Below, piece by piece: positions 26,584-35,959 of a DNA stretch of 43,049 nt. The notes under the pieces were generated by a model. That model was not told where the DNA came from. It saw only the letters and a program-made list of their open reading frames with translations, and made no database searches. Each line of letters begins with the position of its first letter. Position 1 is the stretch's first letter. This DNA comes from Fundidesulfovibrio agrisoli (GTDB lineage: Bacteria; Desulfobacterota; Desulfovibrionia; Desulfovibrionales; Desulfovibrionaceae), in the NCBI RefSeq assembly GCF_022808715.1, contig NZ_JAKZKX010000019.1, positions 1-43,049 on the forward strand, read 5' to 3'. The position numbers and the translations under genes are program-made.

Positions 26584-26632
26584 CCGCCCGGCCCCCGCGC
26601 CCCCCTTTCGGGGCCGCGCGCGGGCCGGGCGG
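26584..26632 (-). promoter_or_regulatory. Long intercistronic hairpin between nifK and ferredoxin gene
   Basis: An 11-bp perfect outer stem (26584-26594 with 26622-26632), an inner CGCGC/GCGCG and a CCCC-TTTC-GGGG tip make a nearly continuous 49-base hairpin. On the minus strand it is followed by AAA, not T, so it is not a classic terminator. It would protect the 3' end of a processed nifHIIDK mRNA or lower ferredoxin expression. Confidence 0.6.
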
Positions 26633-26670
26633 TATGGTGAGGCCGGGGGCGCGCACCCCCGATGTGTCGC

Positions 26671-28053
26671 CTAGTAAACCAGCTCGAACTCGGTCTCGGA
26701 GGCGTCGCGGTCGCGGCGCGTGAGCAGGGCGTCGAGGATCTTCTCCATCAGCCGCAGGGCGCCCTTGTAGCCCACGGTGGGGAACATGGAGTGGCCGAAG
26801 CGGTCGACGATGGGGAACCCGTGGCGGATCAGCGGGATGTCCTCGTCGCGGGCGATGTACTTCATGTAGGAGTTGCCGATCAGCAGGTCCACGGGCTCCT
26901 GCTTGATCCACTGGTGCAGCAGGAACATGTCGCCGGGGCACTTGAACTTGACTTCGCCGGGCACGTCCTTGGTGATCTCGCGGATGGCCTTCTCCAGCTT
27001 GTTGCCGGGGGTTCCGGAGACGATGTAGGCCGGGATCATGTCCAGCTCCACCAGGAACTTGGTCAGGCCGATGATCTGGTCGGGGTCGCCGGCCAGGGCA
27101 ACGCGCTTGCCGTAGAAGTACTGGCTGTAGTCGGAGAGGACGTCCACCACCTGGCCGCGCTCGAAGTCGATGGAGGCGGGCACGGCCTTGCCGCTCATCT
27201 TGGAGAGGGCCATGATGTAGGCGTCGGTGTCCTCGATGCCGAAGGGCAGGCCCATGATCTCGCAGGGGACCTTGAACTCGGCGTCCAGGTACTTGGCCGG
27301 GGCGGCGGCGGCCCACTGGCCCAGGGCGATGGTGCCCACGGCGTCGCCGGAGGACATGATCTCCTCAACGGTGGCTCCGCCCTTGGGGAACATCTCGTAC
27401 TTGCCGGTCAGGGGGGCGTCCATGACGCCGGAGGTGTCCGGGAACATGGTCACGTCGGCGCCCATGAGCTTGGCCAGGCGCTTGATCTCGGCCATGTCCG
27501 AGGGCTCGCAGAAGCCGGGGATCACGTTGACCTTGCCGTTCTTGGTCCCGGTGGACTTGGCCAGGTTCTTGACCATGCCCTGCACCATGTTGGAGTAGCC
27601 CGTGACGTGCGAACCCACGTAGGAGGGGGTGTTGCAGTAGATCACGTGCTTGCCCGCGGGCACCTTGCCCTCGGTGCGGGCCTTCTCCACGATCTGGGTC
27701 ATGTCGTCGCCGATGGTCTCGGAGAGGCAGGTGGTGTGCACCGCCACGACCTCGGGCTCGTACACGGAGAAGATGTTCTGGATGGCGGTGAGCAGGTTGG
27801 CCTGCCCGCCGAACACCGAGGAGCCTTCCGTGAAGGAGCTGGTGGCCGCGGTGACGGGTTCCTTGTAGTGCCTGGTCAGCGCGGAGCGGTGGTAGGCACA
27901 GCATCCCTGGGAGCCGTGGGAGTGCGGCATGCACCCGTGGATGCCCAGGGCCGCGTACATGGCGCCGACGGGCTGGCAGGTCTTGGCCGGGTTGATGGTC
28001 AGGGCCGTGCGGTCGACCGTGATTTCGGCCGGTGTGTGTCTGAGCATAGCCAT
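26671..28053 (-). CDS. nifK: Nitrogenase MoFe protein beta subunit NifK
   Basis: 460 residues from ATG 28053 (GGAGG seven bases upstream), 11 bases after nifD. P-cluster cysteines are conserved: Cys26 (KTCQPVGAMYAALGI), Cys51 (HGSQGCCAYHR) and Cys109 (TTCLSETIGDD). The start lies close to the first cluster cysteine, so the N-terminal extension of aerobic-type NifK is absent, as in the shorter NifK of anaerobes. It forms the alpha2-beta2 MoFe protein with NifD. Upstream in-frame codons lie within nifD and are not used. Confidence 0.97.
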   Translation of the reverse strand: MAMLRHTPAEITVDRTALTINPAKTCQPVGAMYAALGIHGCMPHSHGSQGCCAYHRSALTRHYKEPVTAATSSFTEGSSVFGGQANLLTAIQNIFSVYEPEVVAVHTTCLSETIGDDMTQIVEKARTEGKVPAGKHVIYCNTPSYVGSHVTGYSNMVQGMVKNLAKSTGTKNGKVNVIPGFCEPSDMAEIKRLAKLMGADVTMFPDTSGVMDAPLTGKYEMFPKGGATVEEIMSSGDAVGTIALGQWAAAAPAKYLDAEFKVPCEIMGLPFGIEDTDAYIMALSKMSGKAVPASIDFERGQVVDVLSDYSQYFYGKRVALAGDPDQIIGLTKFLVELDMIPAYIVSGTPGNKLEKAIREITKDVPGEVKFKCPGDMFLLHQWIKQEPVDLLIGNSYMKYIARDEDIPLIRHGFPIVDRFGHSMFPTVGYKGALRLMEKILDALLTRRDRDASETEFELVY

Positions 28054-28064
28054 GGTAGTTCCTC

Positions 28065-29714
28065 CTAGCCGGCCACGTAGCAGGCGGTGAGTTCGGGACC
28101 ATCCGCGGCCCAGGGAGCCTTGACCTTGCTCCAGACCTTGGTGTTCACCATCCTGTCGATGTCTTTGTAGTAGTTCACAGCGCCCCGGAACCCGGCGTAC
28201 GGACCGCCGTAGTCGTAGGAGTGCAGCTGCTTCAGGGGCACGCCCATCTTCTGCACGGAGTACTTCTCCTTGATGCCGGCGCAGAAGATGTCGGGCTTGT
28301 ACATTTCGATCAGCTTGTCGGCCTCGTACTGGTTGAGGTCGTCGATGATCATTGTCTTGGGAGCCATGTCGGGCACCAGGCCTTCGTACTCCTTGTACTT
28401 CCAGCCGGATTCCTCGCGGGCCTTCATGTCCTCCTCGCTCATGCGGGGGCTGTAGCGCTCGGGGTCGGCCTCGACGTGCAGCTCCTCGATGTTGCGGGAG
28501 TCGGCGTCGATCTTGATGGTCGGGATGACGTGGCGGCCTTCGTAGTCGTCGCGGTGGGCGAACTCGTAACCGGCGGCCAGGGTGGTCATGCCCAGTTCGG
28601 CGAAGAGCTCCTGGTAGTGGTGCGCGCGGGAGCCGCCCACGAAGAGCATCGCGGTCTTGCCGGTGGTGCGGGGCTTGATCTTGGCCAGGGCGGCCTCGAC
28701 CAGGGGCATCTCCTCGGCGATGACGGCCTCGACCTTGGCGATCAGCTCGGGGTCGCCGAAGTGGGCGGCAATGCGGCGCAGGCTCTTGGCCGTGGCGTGG
28801 GCGCCGATGAAGTTCACCTTGATCCAGGGGATGCCGTACTTGGTCTCCATCATGTCCGCCACGTAGTTGATGGAGCGGTGGCACATGACGCAGGAGAGGT
28901 CGGCCATCTGGGCGGAGGCGAAGTCGTTGTAGGTCGAGTTGCCGGAGAAGGTGGCGTTCACGGTGATGCCGCACTTGTCCAGGATGCGCTCGATCTCGAA
29001 GGCGTCGCCGCCGATGTTGTACTCGCCCAGCATGTTGATGTTGTACTTGCCGGTGCGGTTGGGGGTGTCGGAGGTGCCGATGACCTCGGTGAAGATCTTG
29101 TTGTTGGCGATGTGGTGGCCGGCGGACTGCGAGACGCCCTTGTAGCCCTCGCAGGAGAAGCCGAAGATGTTGATGCCGAGCAGGGCCTTCATCTCGCGGG
29201 CCACGGCGTGCACGTCGTCGCCGATGAGGCCGACGGGGCAGGTGGAGAAGATGGCGATGGCCTTGGGCTTGAACAGGTCGTAGGCTTCCTGGATGGCCCT
29301 CTTGAGCTTCTTCTCGCCGCCGAAGATGATGTCCTCGTCCTGCATGTCGGTGGAGAACGCATACGGGATGTAGTTCTCGGCGCCGGGGGCGGACGCGTCG
29401 GTCTGGTTGCGCCTGGTCAGCCAGGAGTAGAAGCCGCAGCCGATGGGGCCGTGTGTGATGTTCACGATGTCGCGCGTGGGGCCGAGAATAACGCCCTTGC
29501 AGCCTGCGTAGGTGCAGCCGCGCATGGTCACGATGCCGGGGACGGTGCGCACGTTGGAGAGCACCTCGCGGTCCTCGGGACCCTCGTTTTCCTTGATGTA
29601 TATCTGCTGGGAGCGCTTGCGGCCGACCTTGGGCGGGTACTTGGCCAGAAGCTCCTTCTTGACTTCTTCCGGATCGATCGCCGGGGCGACCTTTTCAGTG
29701 ATTGGGGCGTCCAT
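28065..29714 (-). CDS. nifD: Nitrogenase MoFe protein alpha subunit NifD
   Basis: 549 residues. P-cluster cysteines: RGCTYAGCKG, GPIGCGFYSW and STCPVGLIGDD. FeMo-cofactor ligands: the Cys in SCVMCHRSINY and the His in LHSYDYGGPYAGF. It is longer than Azotobacter-type NifD because of an insertion around residues 385-435 (HVIPTIKIDADSRNIEELHV and on), typical of the anaerobe (group II) Mo-nitrogenase. The start at 29714 has GAGGA upstream. It is followed by nifK and preceded by the two nifI genes, the order known from methanogens and sulfate reducers. Confidence 0.97.
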   Translation of the reverse strand: MDAPITEKVAPAIDPEEVKKELLAKYPPKVGRKRSQQIYIKENEGPEDREVLSNVRTVPGIVTMRGCTYAGCKGVILGPTRDIVNITHGPIGCGFYSWLTRRNQTDASAPGAENYIPYAFSTDMQDEDIIFGGEKKLKRAIQEAYDLFKPKAIAIFSTCPVGLIGDDVHAVAREMKALLGINIFGFSCEGYKGVSQSAGHHIANNKIFTEVIGTSDTPNRTGKYNINMLGEYNIGGDAFEIERILDKCGITVNATFSGNSTYNDFASAQMADLSCVMCHRSINYVADMMETKYGIPWIKVNFIGAHATAKSLRRIAAHFGDPELIAKVEAVIAEEMPLVEAALAKIKPRTTGKTAMLFVGGSRAHHYQELFAELGMTTLAAGYEFAHRDDYEGRHVIPTIKIDADSRNIEELHVEADPERYSPRMSEEDMKAREESGWKYKEYEGLVPDMAPKTMIIDDLNQYEADKLIEMYKPDIFCAGIKEKYSVQKMGVPLKQLHSYDYGGPYAGFRGAVNYYKDIDRMVNTKVWSKVKAPWAADGPELTACYVAG

Positions 29715-29759
29715 AATGCTTCCTCTTCAGGGGCTCCGTTTCGGGGCTCGGGGAGCCGT

Positions 29760-30134
29760 TTACGCGATGGCGCAGTTGCCGCTCTCGCCGGTGCGCACGC
29801 GCACGGAGTCGGCCATGGGCACCACGAAGATCTTGCCGTCGCCGGCCTGGCCGGTCTTGTTGGCGGCCATGATGGCCTCCACCACGGTGCTCACCTGCTC
29901 GTCGGGCACCACCACGGTGATCAGGCGCTTGGCGAAGAGCTTGCCCTTGCTGCCGAGCACTTCGGCCGCTTCCTGGTAGCCCTGGGCCGCGCCCGCGGCC
30001 ACGATCGAGTTCACCAGCCCCTTGCCGCGTCCCCAGGCCTCGTGGGCGAAGAAGGCCGCGATGCCCGCGTCGGTCAACGCCTTCTTGGTCTGGTTCATCT
30101 TGTTCATGCGAACGATGGCGATGACTTCCTTCAT
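29760..30134 (-). CDS. nifI2: PII-like nitrogenase regulator NifI2
   Basis: 124 residues, PII (GlnB) fold: MKEVIAIVRMNKMNQTKKAL at the start, AWGRGKG, then a longer T-loop region (about 45-70) and GDGKIFVVPMADSVRVRTGE at the end. NifI1 and NifI2 together bind and inhibit NifDK when fixed nitrogen is plentiful, and 2-oxoglutarate relieves this (shown in methanogens). The ATG overlaps the nifI1 stop (ATGA, 30131-30134). Confidence 0.94.
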   Translation of the reverse strand: MKEVIAIVRMNKMNQTKKALTDAGIAAFFAHEAWGRGKGLVNSIVAAGAAQGYQEAAEVLGSKGKLFAKRLITVVVPDEQVSTVVEAIMAANKTGQAGDGKIFVVPMADSVRVRTGESGNCAIA

Positions 30135-30493
30135 GGCCTGGCCTCCCCGATGCTCGAGAGGTCGGTCTCCTTCACGCCGGAGCTGATGGTGTACATCTCT
30201 TCAACCGGGGTGACGAAGATCTTGCCGTCGCCGAAGTTGCCCTTCCCGCCGGTGCGGGCCGAGTCAACGATGGTCTTGATCACGTAGTCCTTGTCCTTCT
30301 CGGACACGACGGTCATGATCTGGACCTTGGGAATCTCGTCGTAGGTCACTTCGCCGATCTTGATGCCGCGCTGCTTGCCGCGGCCGGCGACCGCGAGCTT
30401 GGTGGCGGCCGGGAAGCCGGCGTCCATGAGGGCGGCCATCACGTCGTCGGCCTTCTCGGGGCGGACGATGGAACGGATCATGATAAGGGACAT
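30131..30493 (-). CDS. nifI1: PII-like nitrogenase regulator NifI1
   Basis: 120 residues, PII fold: IMIRSIVRPEKADDVMAALM, AGRGKQRGIKIGEVTYDEIP over the T-loop, and GKGNFGDGKIFVTPVEEMY. It is the first of the pair and partners NifI2. It lies 41 bases after nifH, in the same operon. The presence of nifI genes implies post-translational switch-off of nitrogenase by ammonium without needing DraT/DraG, which are not in this window. Confidence 0.94.
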   Translation of the reverse strand: MSLIMIRSIVRPEKADDVMAALMDAGFPAATKLAVAGRGKQRGIKIGEVTYDEIPKVQIMTVVSEKDKDYVIKTIVDSARTGGKGNFGDGKIFVTPVEEMYTISSGVKETDLSSIGEARP

Positions 30494-30534
30494 GCTCGTT
30501 TCTCCTGTCTTGCTCTATGTTGTTCCGTCGGCCG

Positions 30535-31574
<1,040 letters not shown>

Positions 31575-31577
31575 CGA

Positions 31578-31736
31578 ATGTCGACAGCTGCGCCCTCCGG
31601 CCGCTGACACATGTAAAGGGGCCCCCCATCCCATCCGAAAGGCCTGCCGGCGCTTGATTCCACCCGCCTGGGATTGTCGACATCCTCGGCAAAAGTCAGT
31701 AGTCCTGGCCAAGCGGCGGCCTGCGCCGCAATTTTT
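31578..31736 (+). promoter_or_regulatory. Candidate attenuator or riboswitch-like leader
   Basis: ATGTCGACA (31578-31586) and TGTCGACAT (31675-31683) form a 9-bp closing stem around 88 bases. After it GCGGCG-GCCTG-CGCCGC (31713-31729) followed by AATTTTT is an intrinsic-terminator shape ending 17 bases before the TSUP start codon. GCCGGCGCTTG (31646-31656) can pair with CAAGCGGCGGC (31710-31720) at 10 of 11 positions and would break the terminator. No known riboswitch class was recognised. The pairings are seen; the function is inferred. Confidence 0.4.
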
Positions 31737-31752
31737 CGATCCGGAGTATCCG

Positions 31753-32550
31753 ATGGTTACGTACTGGCTGCTGTACGCCCTCGCCGGCGCGGTTGCGGGG
31801 GTCCTGGCCGGGCTCCTGGGCGTCGGAGGCGGCATCGTCATCGTCCCCGTGCTGTCCGTGCTCTTCACCGCGCAGGGAATGCCCCCCGAATACATGATGC
31901 AGATGGCCCTGGGCACCTCCCTGGCTTCCATCATGTTCACCTCCGTCTCCAGCATGCGCGCCCACCACAGACACGGGGCCGTGCGCTGGAACGTGGTCAA
32001 GGCCATCGCCCCCGGCATCATCGTGGGCACCCTGGCGGGCAGCTGGCTGGCCTCCATCCTCTCCAGCGGATTCCTCAAGGGCTTCTTCGTCTTCTTCCTC
32101 TACTACGTCTCCTTCCAGATGTTTTTGAACATCAAGCCCAAGCCCAGCCGCGAGATCCCCGGCGCCAAGGGCATCTTCGGCGTGGGTTCGGGCATCGGCG
32201 TCATTTCCGCCCTGGTGGGCATCGGCGGCGGCACCCTCTCCGTGCCGTTCATGACCTGGTGCAACATCCCCATGCACCAGGCCGTGGGCACCTCGGCGGC
32301 CATCGGCTTCCCCATCGCCCTGGCCGGCACCGTGGGCTACATTTTCGGCGGCCTGGGCAAGGCCGGGCTGCCGGGCGCGACCCTGGGATTCATCTACATC
32401 CCCGCCCTGATCGGGCTGGTGGTCTGCAGCATGCTCACCGCCCCCACCGGGGCGAAGATCGCGCACAAGCTGCCCGTGGCCAAGCTCAAGAAGGTCTTCG
32501 CGGTCTTCCTGTTCATCATGGCCACGCGCATGCTGCTGCAATTCTTCTAG
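31753..32550 (+). CDS. TSUP-family (TauE/SafE) membrane permease
   Basis: 265 residues with about eight hydrophobic segments and the two glycine-rich repeats of the family: LAGLLGVGGGIVIVPVLSVL near the start and SALVGIGGGTLSVPFMTW in the middle. Members move sulfite, sulfoacetate, thiosulfate or other small anions; the substrate here is unknown. The start at 31753 has GGAG upstream and avoids a long non-membrane N-terminal extension. It heads an operon with a PAS-GGDEF-EAL protein (31 bases downstream) and nifV, and is divergent from nifH. A sulfur- or oxyanion-related role is plausible in a sulfate reducer. Confidence 0.88.
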   Translation: MVTYWLLYALAGAVAGVLAGLLGVGGGIVIVPVLSVLFTAQGMPPEYMMQMALGTSLASIMFTSVSSMRAHHRHGAVRWNVVKAIAPGIIVGTLAGSWLASILSSGFLKGFFVFFLYYVSFQMFLNIKPKPSREIPGAKGIFGVGSGIGVISALVGIGGGTLSVPFMTWCNIPMHQAVGTSAAIGFPIALAGTVGYIFGGLGKAGLPGATLGFIYIPALIGLVVCSMLTAPTGAKIAHKLPVAKLKKVFAVFLFIMATRMLLQFF

Positions 32551-32580
32551 ACCCTGCTTCGCGGGCGAAGGCTGACGTAC

Positions 32581-34308
32581 ATGGAATCCACCTATCCCGG
32601 GCTCTCGCAGGACGAGATTCTTCGCCTCTTGAGCACCGTGCTCGGTGTCTGCCGCGAGGGGGTGTCCATCACCTCCCCCGAGGGGAACATCGAGTGGGTC
32701 AACCCGGCGTTCACGGCCATCACCGGCTACGACGCCGGCGAGGTCGTGGGCCGCAACCCGCGAGTGCTCAAGTCCGACCGGCACGACGACGCCTTCTACG
32801 CGGACATGTGGCGGGCCATTTCCGAGACCGGGCACTGGTCCGGCGAGATATGGAACCGCCGCAAGTCCGGCGAGGCCTACCCGGAGTGGCTGGCCATCAC
32901 CGCCGTGCGCGACGGCTCCGGCGCGCTGCAGCGCTATGTGGCCGTGTTCCACGACCTCACGGACATCAAGCGCGACAAGGACCTCATCCACCAGCAGACC
33001 TACCACGACGCCCTGACCGACCTGCCCAACCGGTTCCTCTTCCAGGACCGCCTGGGCGTGGCCCTGCGCAACGCCGCCAAGTCCGGCGGGCTTTTGGGCG
33101 TGATCTGCCTGGACCTGGACCGCTTCCGGGCCGTCAACGACAGCCTGGGGCACCGCGCCGGGGATCTGCTCCTGGCGGAGGTCTCGCGCAGGCTGACCCC
33201 GCTGATGCGCCAGGCCGACACCCTCTCCCGCTACGGGGGCGACACCTTCTACATGCTGCTCACCGGCCTGCGCGAGCCCGAGGACGCCGCGCACGTGGCG
33301 GGCCGCATCCTGACCAGCCTGGCCGCCCCGCTGGAGATACTGGGGCAGGAACTGCGCATCTCGGCCAGCGTGGGCATCGCCATCTCGCCCAACGACGGCA
33401 CGGACCCCGGCCAGCTCATGCGCAACGCCGAGATCGCCATGTACACCTCCAAACGCTCCGGCCCCAGCGGCTACGCCTTCTTCACGGAGGACCTGGGCGA
33501 CAGGGTGCTGCGCGGCCTGCAGTTGGAGAACGACCTGCGCAAGGCCCTGGCCAGGGATGAGTTCAGGGTGCACTACCAGCCCAGGGTGGACCTGCTCACC
33601 GGCTCCATCCAGGGCATGGAGGCCCTGGTGCGCTGGCACCGCTCCGACGGGTCCGTGGTCTCCCCGGCGGAATTCATCCCCCTGGCCGAGGAGACGGGCC
33701 TCATCGTCCCCCTGGGGGAGATCGTGCTGGAGCAGGCTTGCAGGCAGGCCCGCATCTGGGCCGACGAAGGGCACGCCCACCTGAAGCTGGCCGTGAACCT
33801 CTCCGCCCGGCAACTGGAGCAGCCCGGCCTGGTGGACACCGTGATGGCCATCCTGGAGCGCACGGGACTGCCACCCACCAGCCTGGAGCTGGAGGTGACC
33901 GAGAGCCTCTTTCTCACCGGGTTCGAGCAGGCCCACAGCCGCCTTTCCGCCCTGACCGTCATGGGCATCACCGTGGCCCTGGACGACTTCGGCACGGGCT
34001 ACTCCTCCCTGAGCTATCTCAAGCGGTTGCCCATCACCACGCTCAAGATCGACAAATCCTTCATAGGCGGCCTGCCCTCCGACCAGGAGGACGCGGCCAT
34101 CGTCAGCTCCGTCGTCTCCATCGCCAAGAACCTGGGCCTGGAGGTGGTGGCGGAGGGCGTCGAGACTGAGGAGCAGCTTGAATTCCTCAAGGCGCTGGAT
34201 TGCGGCGGCGGGTTCCAGGGCTACCTTTTCTCCAAGCCGGTGCCCGCGCGCGACTTCGCCAGGCTCCTGGCCAGGGAGACCCCCGGCACGGAGGCAGGGA
34301 AGCCGTGA
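32581..34308 (+). CDS. PAS-GGDEF-EAL protein, predicted c-di-GMP phosphodiesterase
   Basis: 575 residues, cytoplasmic. PAS domain about 15-130 (SITSPEGNIEWVNPAFTAIT, then YVAVFHDLTDIKRDKDL). GGDEF domain about 135-295, with the motif changed to GGDTF (about 219-223), so cyclase activity is doubtful. EAL domain about 310-560 with the catalytic set intact: MEALVRW, NLSARQ, ELEVTES, LDDFGTGYSS, KIDKSFI and VAEGVETEEQ. It should hydrolyse c-di-GMP, with the GGDEF part perhaps binding GTP as an activator. The PAS domain has no clear heme or flavin motif visible. Its stop overlaps the nifV GTG, so it is coupled to homocitrate synthesis. Confidence 0.92.
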   Translation: MESTYPGLSQDEILRLLSTVLGVCREGVSITSPEGNIEWVNPAFTAITGYDAGEVVGRNPRVLKSDRHDDAFYADMWRAISETGHWSGEIWNRRKSGEAYPEWLAITAVRDGSGALQRYVAVFHDLTDIKRDKDLIHQQTYHDALTDLPNRFLFQDRLGVALRNAAKSGGLLGVICLDLDRFRAVNDSLGHRAGDLLLAEVSRRLTPLMRQADTLSRYGGDTFYMLLTGLREPEDAAHVAGRILTSLAAPLEILGQELRISASVGIAISPNDGTDPGQLMRNAEIAMYTSKRSGPSGYAFFTEDLGDRVLRGLQLENDLRKALARDEFRVHYQPRVDLLTGSIQGMEALVRWHRSDGSVVSPAEFIPLAEETGLIVPLGEIVLEQACRQARIWADEGHAHLKLAVNLSARQLEQPGLVDTVMAILERTGLPPTSLELEVTESLFLTGFEQAHSRLSALTVMGITVALDDFGTGYSSLSYLKRLPITTLKIDKSFIGGLPSDQEDAAIVSSVVSIAKNLGLEVVAEGVETEEQLEFLKALDCGGGFQGYLFSKPVPARDFARLLARETPGTEAGKP

Positions 34309-35405
34309 AGCTCATCGACTCCACCCTGCGCGAAGGCGAACAGTGCTTCGGGGTCTATTTCCGCCCGGAGCAGAAGGCGGACATTCTGGAGCGGCTGTGC
34401 CGCCTGGGCGTGGACGAGCTGGAGCTGGGCGTTGCCGGCCGCGACGGGAGCCTGGCCGCCCTGCTGGAGCTGGCCCGCGCCCGCGACGGCGCCCCGCCCG
34501 TCTCGGTGTGGACGGCCTGCCGCCGCGACGCCATCGAGACGGCCGCCCCCCTGGGCGCGGACTGGCTGCACATGGGCCTGCCCGTCTCCGCCGCGCACAT
34601 GCGCACCCGCCTGAAGATGGAGGAGGAAGAACTCCTGGAGCACCTGGCCCGCCACGTGGCCCTGGCCGGGGAGTTGGGCGCGGCCCGGGTCTCCGTGGGC
34701 CTGGAGGACGCCTCCCGCGCCGATCCTGATTTTCTGGTGCGCGCGGCCCTGGCGGCCCAGGCCGCGGGGGCGTCGCGGGTGCGGCTCTCGGACACGGTGG
34801 GGGTCTGGAATCCGCTTTCCGTGGCCGAGGCCGTGGTCCGGCTCAAGGCGGGGGTGAAGATCGCGGTGGGCGTGCACTGCCACAACGATTTCGGGCTGGG
34901 CACGGGCAACGCCCTGGCCGGGTTGCTGGCCGGGGCCGACTACGCCGACTGCACGGTGCTGGGCCTGGGCGAGCGCGCCGGGCTGGCCTGCACCGAGGAG
35001 CTGGCCGCCTACCTGCACCTGCGCCTGGGGCGGGACTACGCCGTGGCGGAACTGCCGGGGCTGTGCGGGGCCGTGGCCGAAGCCGCTGGGATTGAAATTT
35101 CGCCGCGCAAGGCCGTGGCCGGGAGCGGGCAGTTCGCCTGCGAAACGGGCCTGCACGTGCACGGCATCGCCCGCGACCCGGCCCTGTTCGAGCCCTACGA
35201 CCCGGCGCGGCTGGGCCTTGCGCGCTCCACCGCCCTGGGCAAGAAGAGCGGACGCGCGGCCGTGGCCGCCAAGCTCAACGAGATGGGCATCGACCCCGCC
35301 GCCGTGGATGTGGAGGCGCTGGTGAGCCGCGTGCGCGAGGCCTCGGAGCGCCTGGGGCGGCCGCTCACGGAGCAGGAGGCGCGCGACATCCTTCGCGTAG
35401 GCTGA
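34305..35405 (+). CDS. nifV: Homocitrate synthase NifV
   Basis: 366 residues from GTG 34305, which overlaps the stop of the EAL gene (GTGA); GGAGG and AGGGA lie upstream. It condenses acetyl-CoA and 2-oxoglutarate to homocitrate, the organic part of FeMo-cofactor. HMGL-like TIM-barrel motifs: IDSTLREGEQ at the start, VRLSDTVGVWNP, the metal-binding HCHNDFGLGTGNALAG, and GLHVHGIARDP near residue 280. Length fits NifV rather than isopropylmalate synthase, and there is no LeuA allosteric C-terminal domain. Isopropylmalate synthase-type activity is the main alternative but the nif setting favours NifV. Confidence 0.88.
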   Translation: MKLIDSTLREGEQCFGVYFRPEQKADILERLCRLGVDELELGVAGRDGSLAALLELARARDGAPPVSVWTACRRDAIETAAPLGADWLHMGLPVSAAHMRTRLKMEEEELLEHLARHVALAGELGAARVSVGLEDASRADPDFLVRAALAAQAAGASRVRLSDTVGVWNPLSVAEAVVRLKAGVKIAVGVHCHNDFGLGTGNALAGLLAGADYADCTVLGLGERAGLACTEELAAYLHLRLGRDYAVAELPGLCGAVAEAAGIEISPRKAVAGSGQFACETGLHVHGIARDPALFEPYDPARLGLARSTALGKKSGRAAVAAKLNEMGIDPAAVDVEALVSRVREASERLGRPLTEQEARDILRVG

Positions 35406-35959
35406 GATCCTCCAAAACTCGATACGCTCCGTCCCGCAATTCGGACCTGTCCGATTTACCGGACGGAGCAAGGCCCTTCTCGCAATATTCCCTGCGTATC
35501 CGGGTGTTTGAACAGCCAGCCTCACCCAAGTCCATCGCCCCCAAGCCGCAACGACACCACTCGGGCCCAATTCACTTCTGGTTTTGTCTGGAAAATAAGT
35601 CTACGATGCAGTTGACGGGAATCGACAACAGCTTGGAATTATGCACCATTGCCAAACATGGACATCTGGCACGGTCCTTGTTAGGGCCTGCGAATCCAGT
35701 TTCGACGGGGCCTCGCCCCGCCGGAGCACAATCCTTGCGTGGACCGTCATGACCCCCACCCTGTCTTTCCTGGCGCGCCACAGCGCGCCCGCCTCCGTAT
35801 ATGCGTCGCCCGACGCCCCGGCCTGCGCGCCGGAACTCCGACTTCTCAGGCCGCAAACCGGCCTTCTTATTGGTTCACTCTCTCATCCGGCGGCAGCCTC
35901 CTCCACCTGTGGCTCTTCCCGCCGGCACCAACCACCCCATTGCAAACGAGGAGAATCGC
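35406..35959. other. Long intergenic region before pta with several RNA-like stems
   Basis: No gene supported. GCTCCGTCC (35426-35434) pairs with GGACGGAGC (35461-35469), with an inner TCGGA/TCCGA: a possible 3' end structure for nifV. ACGGTCC (35671-35677) pairs with GGACCGT (35741-35747) around an inner CGGGGC-CTC-GCCCCG hairpin (35706-35720). GGCGCGC-CACA-GCGCGCC lies at 35772-35789. A weak promoter candidate TTGACG (35612) is upstream of the latter stems. Together these could be a long 5' leader for pta-ackA. Confidence 0.4.
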
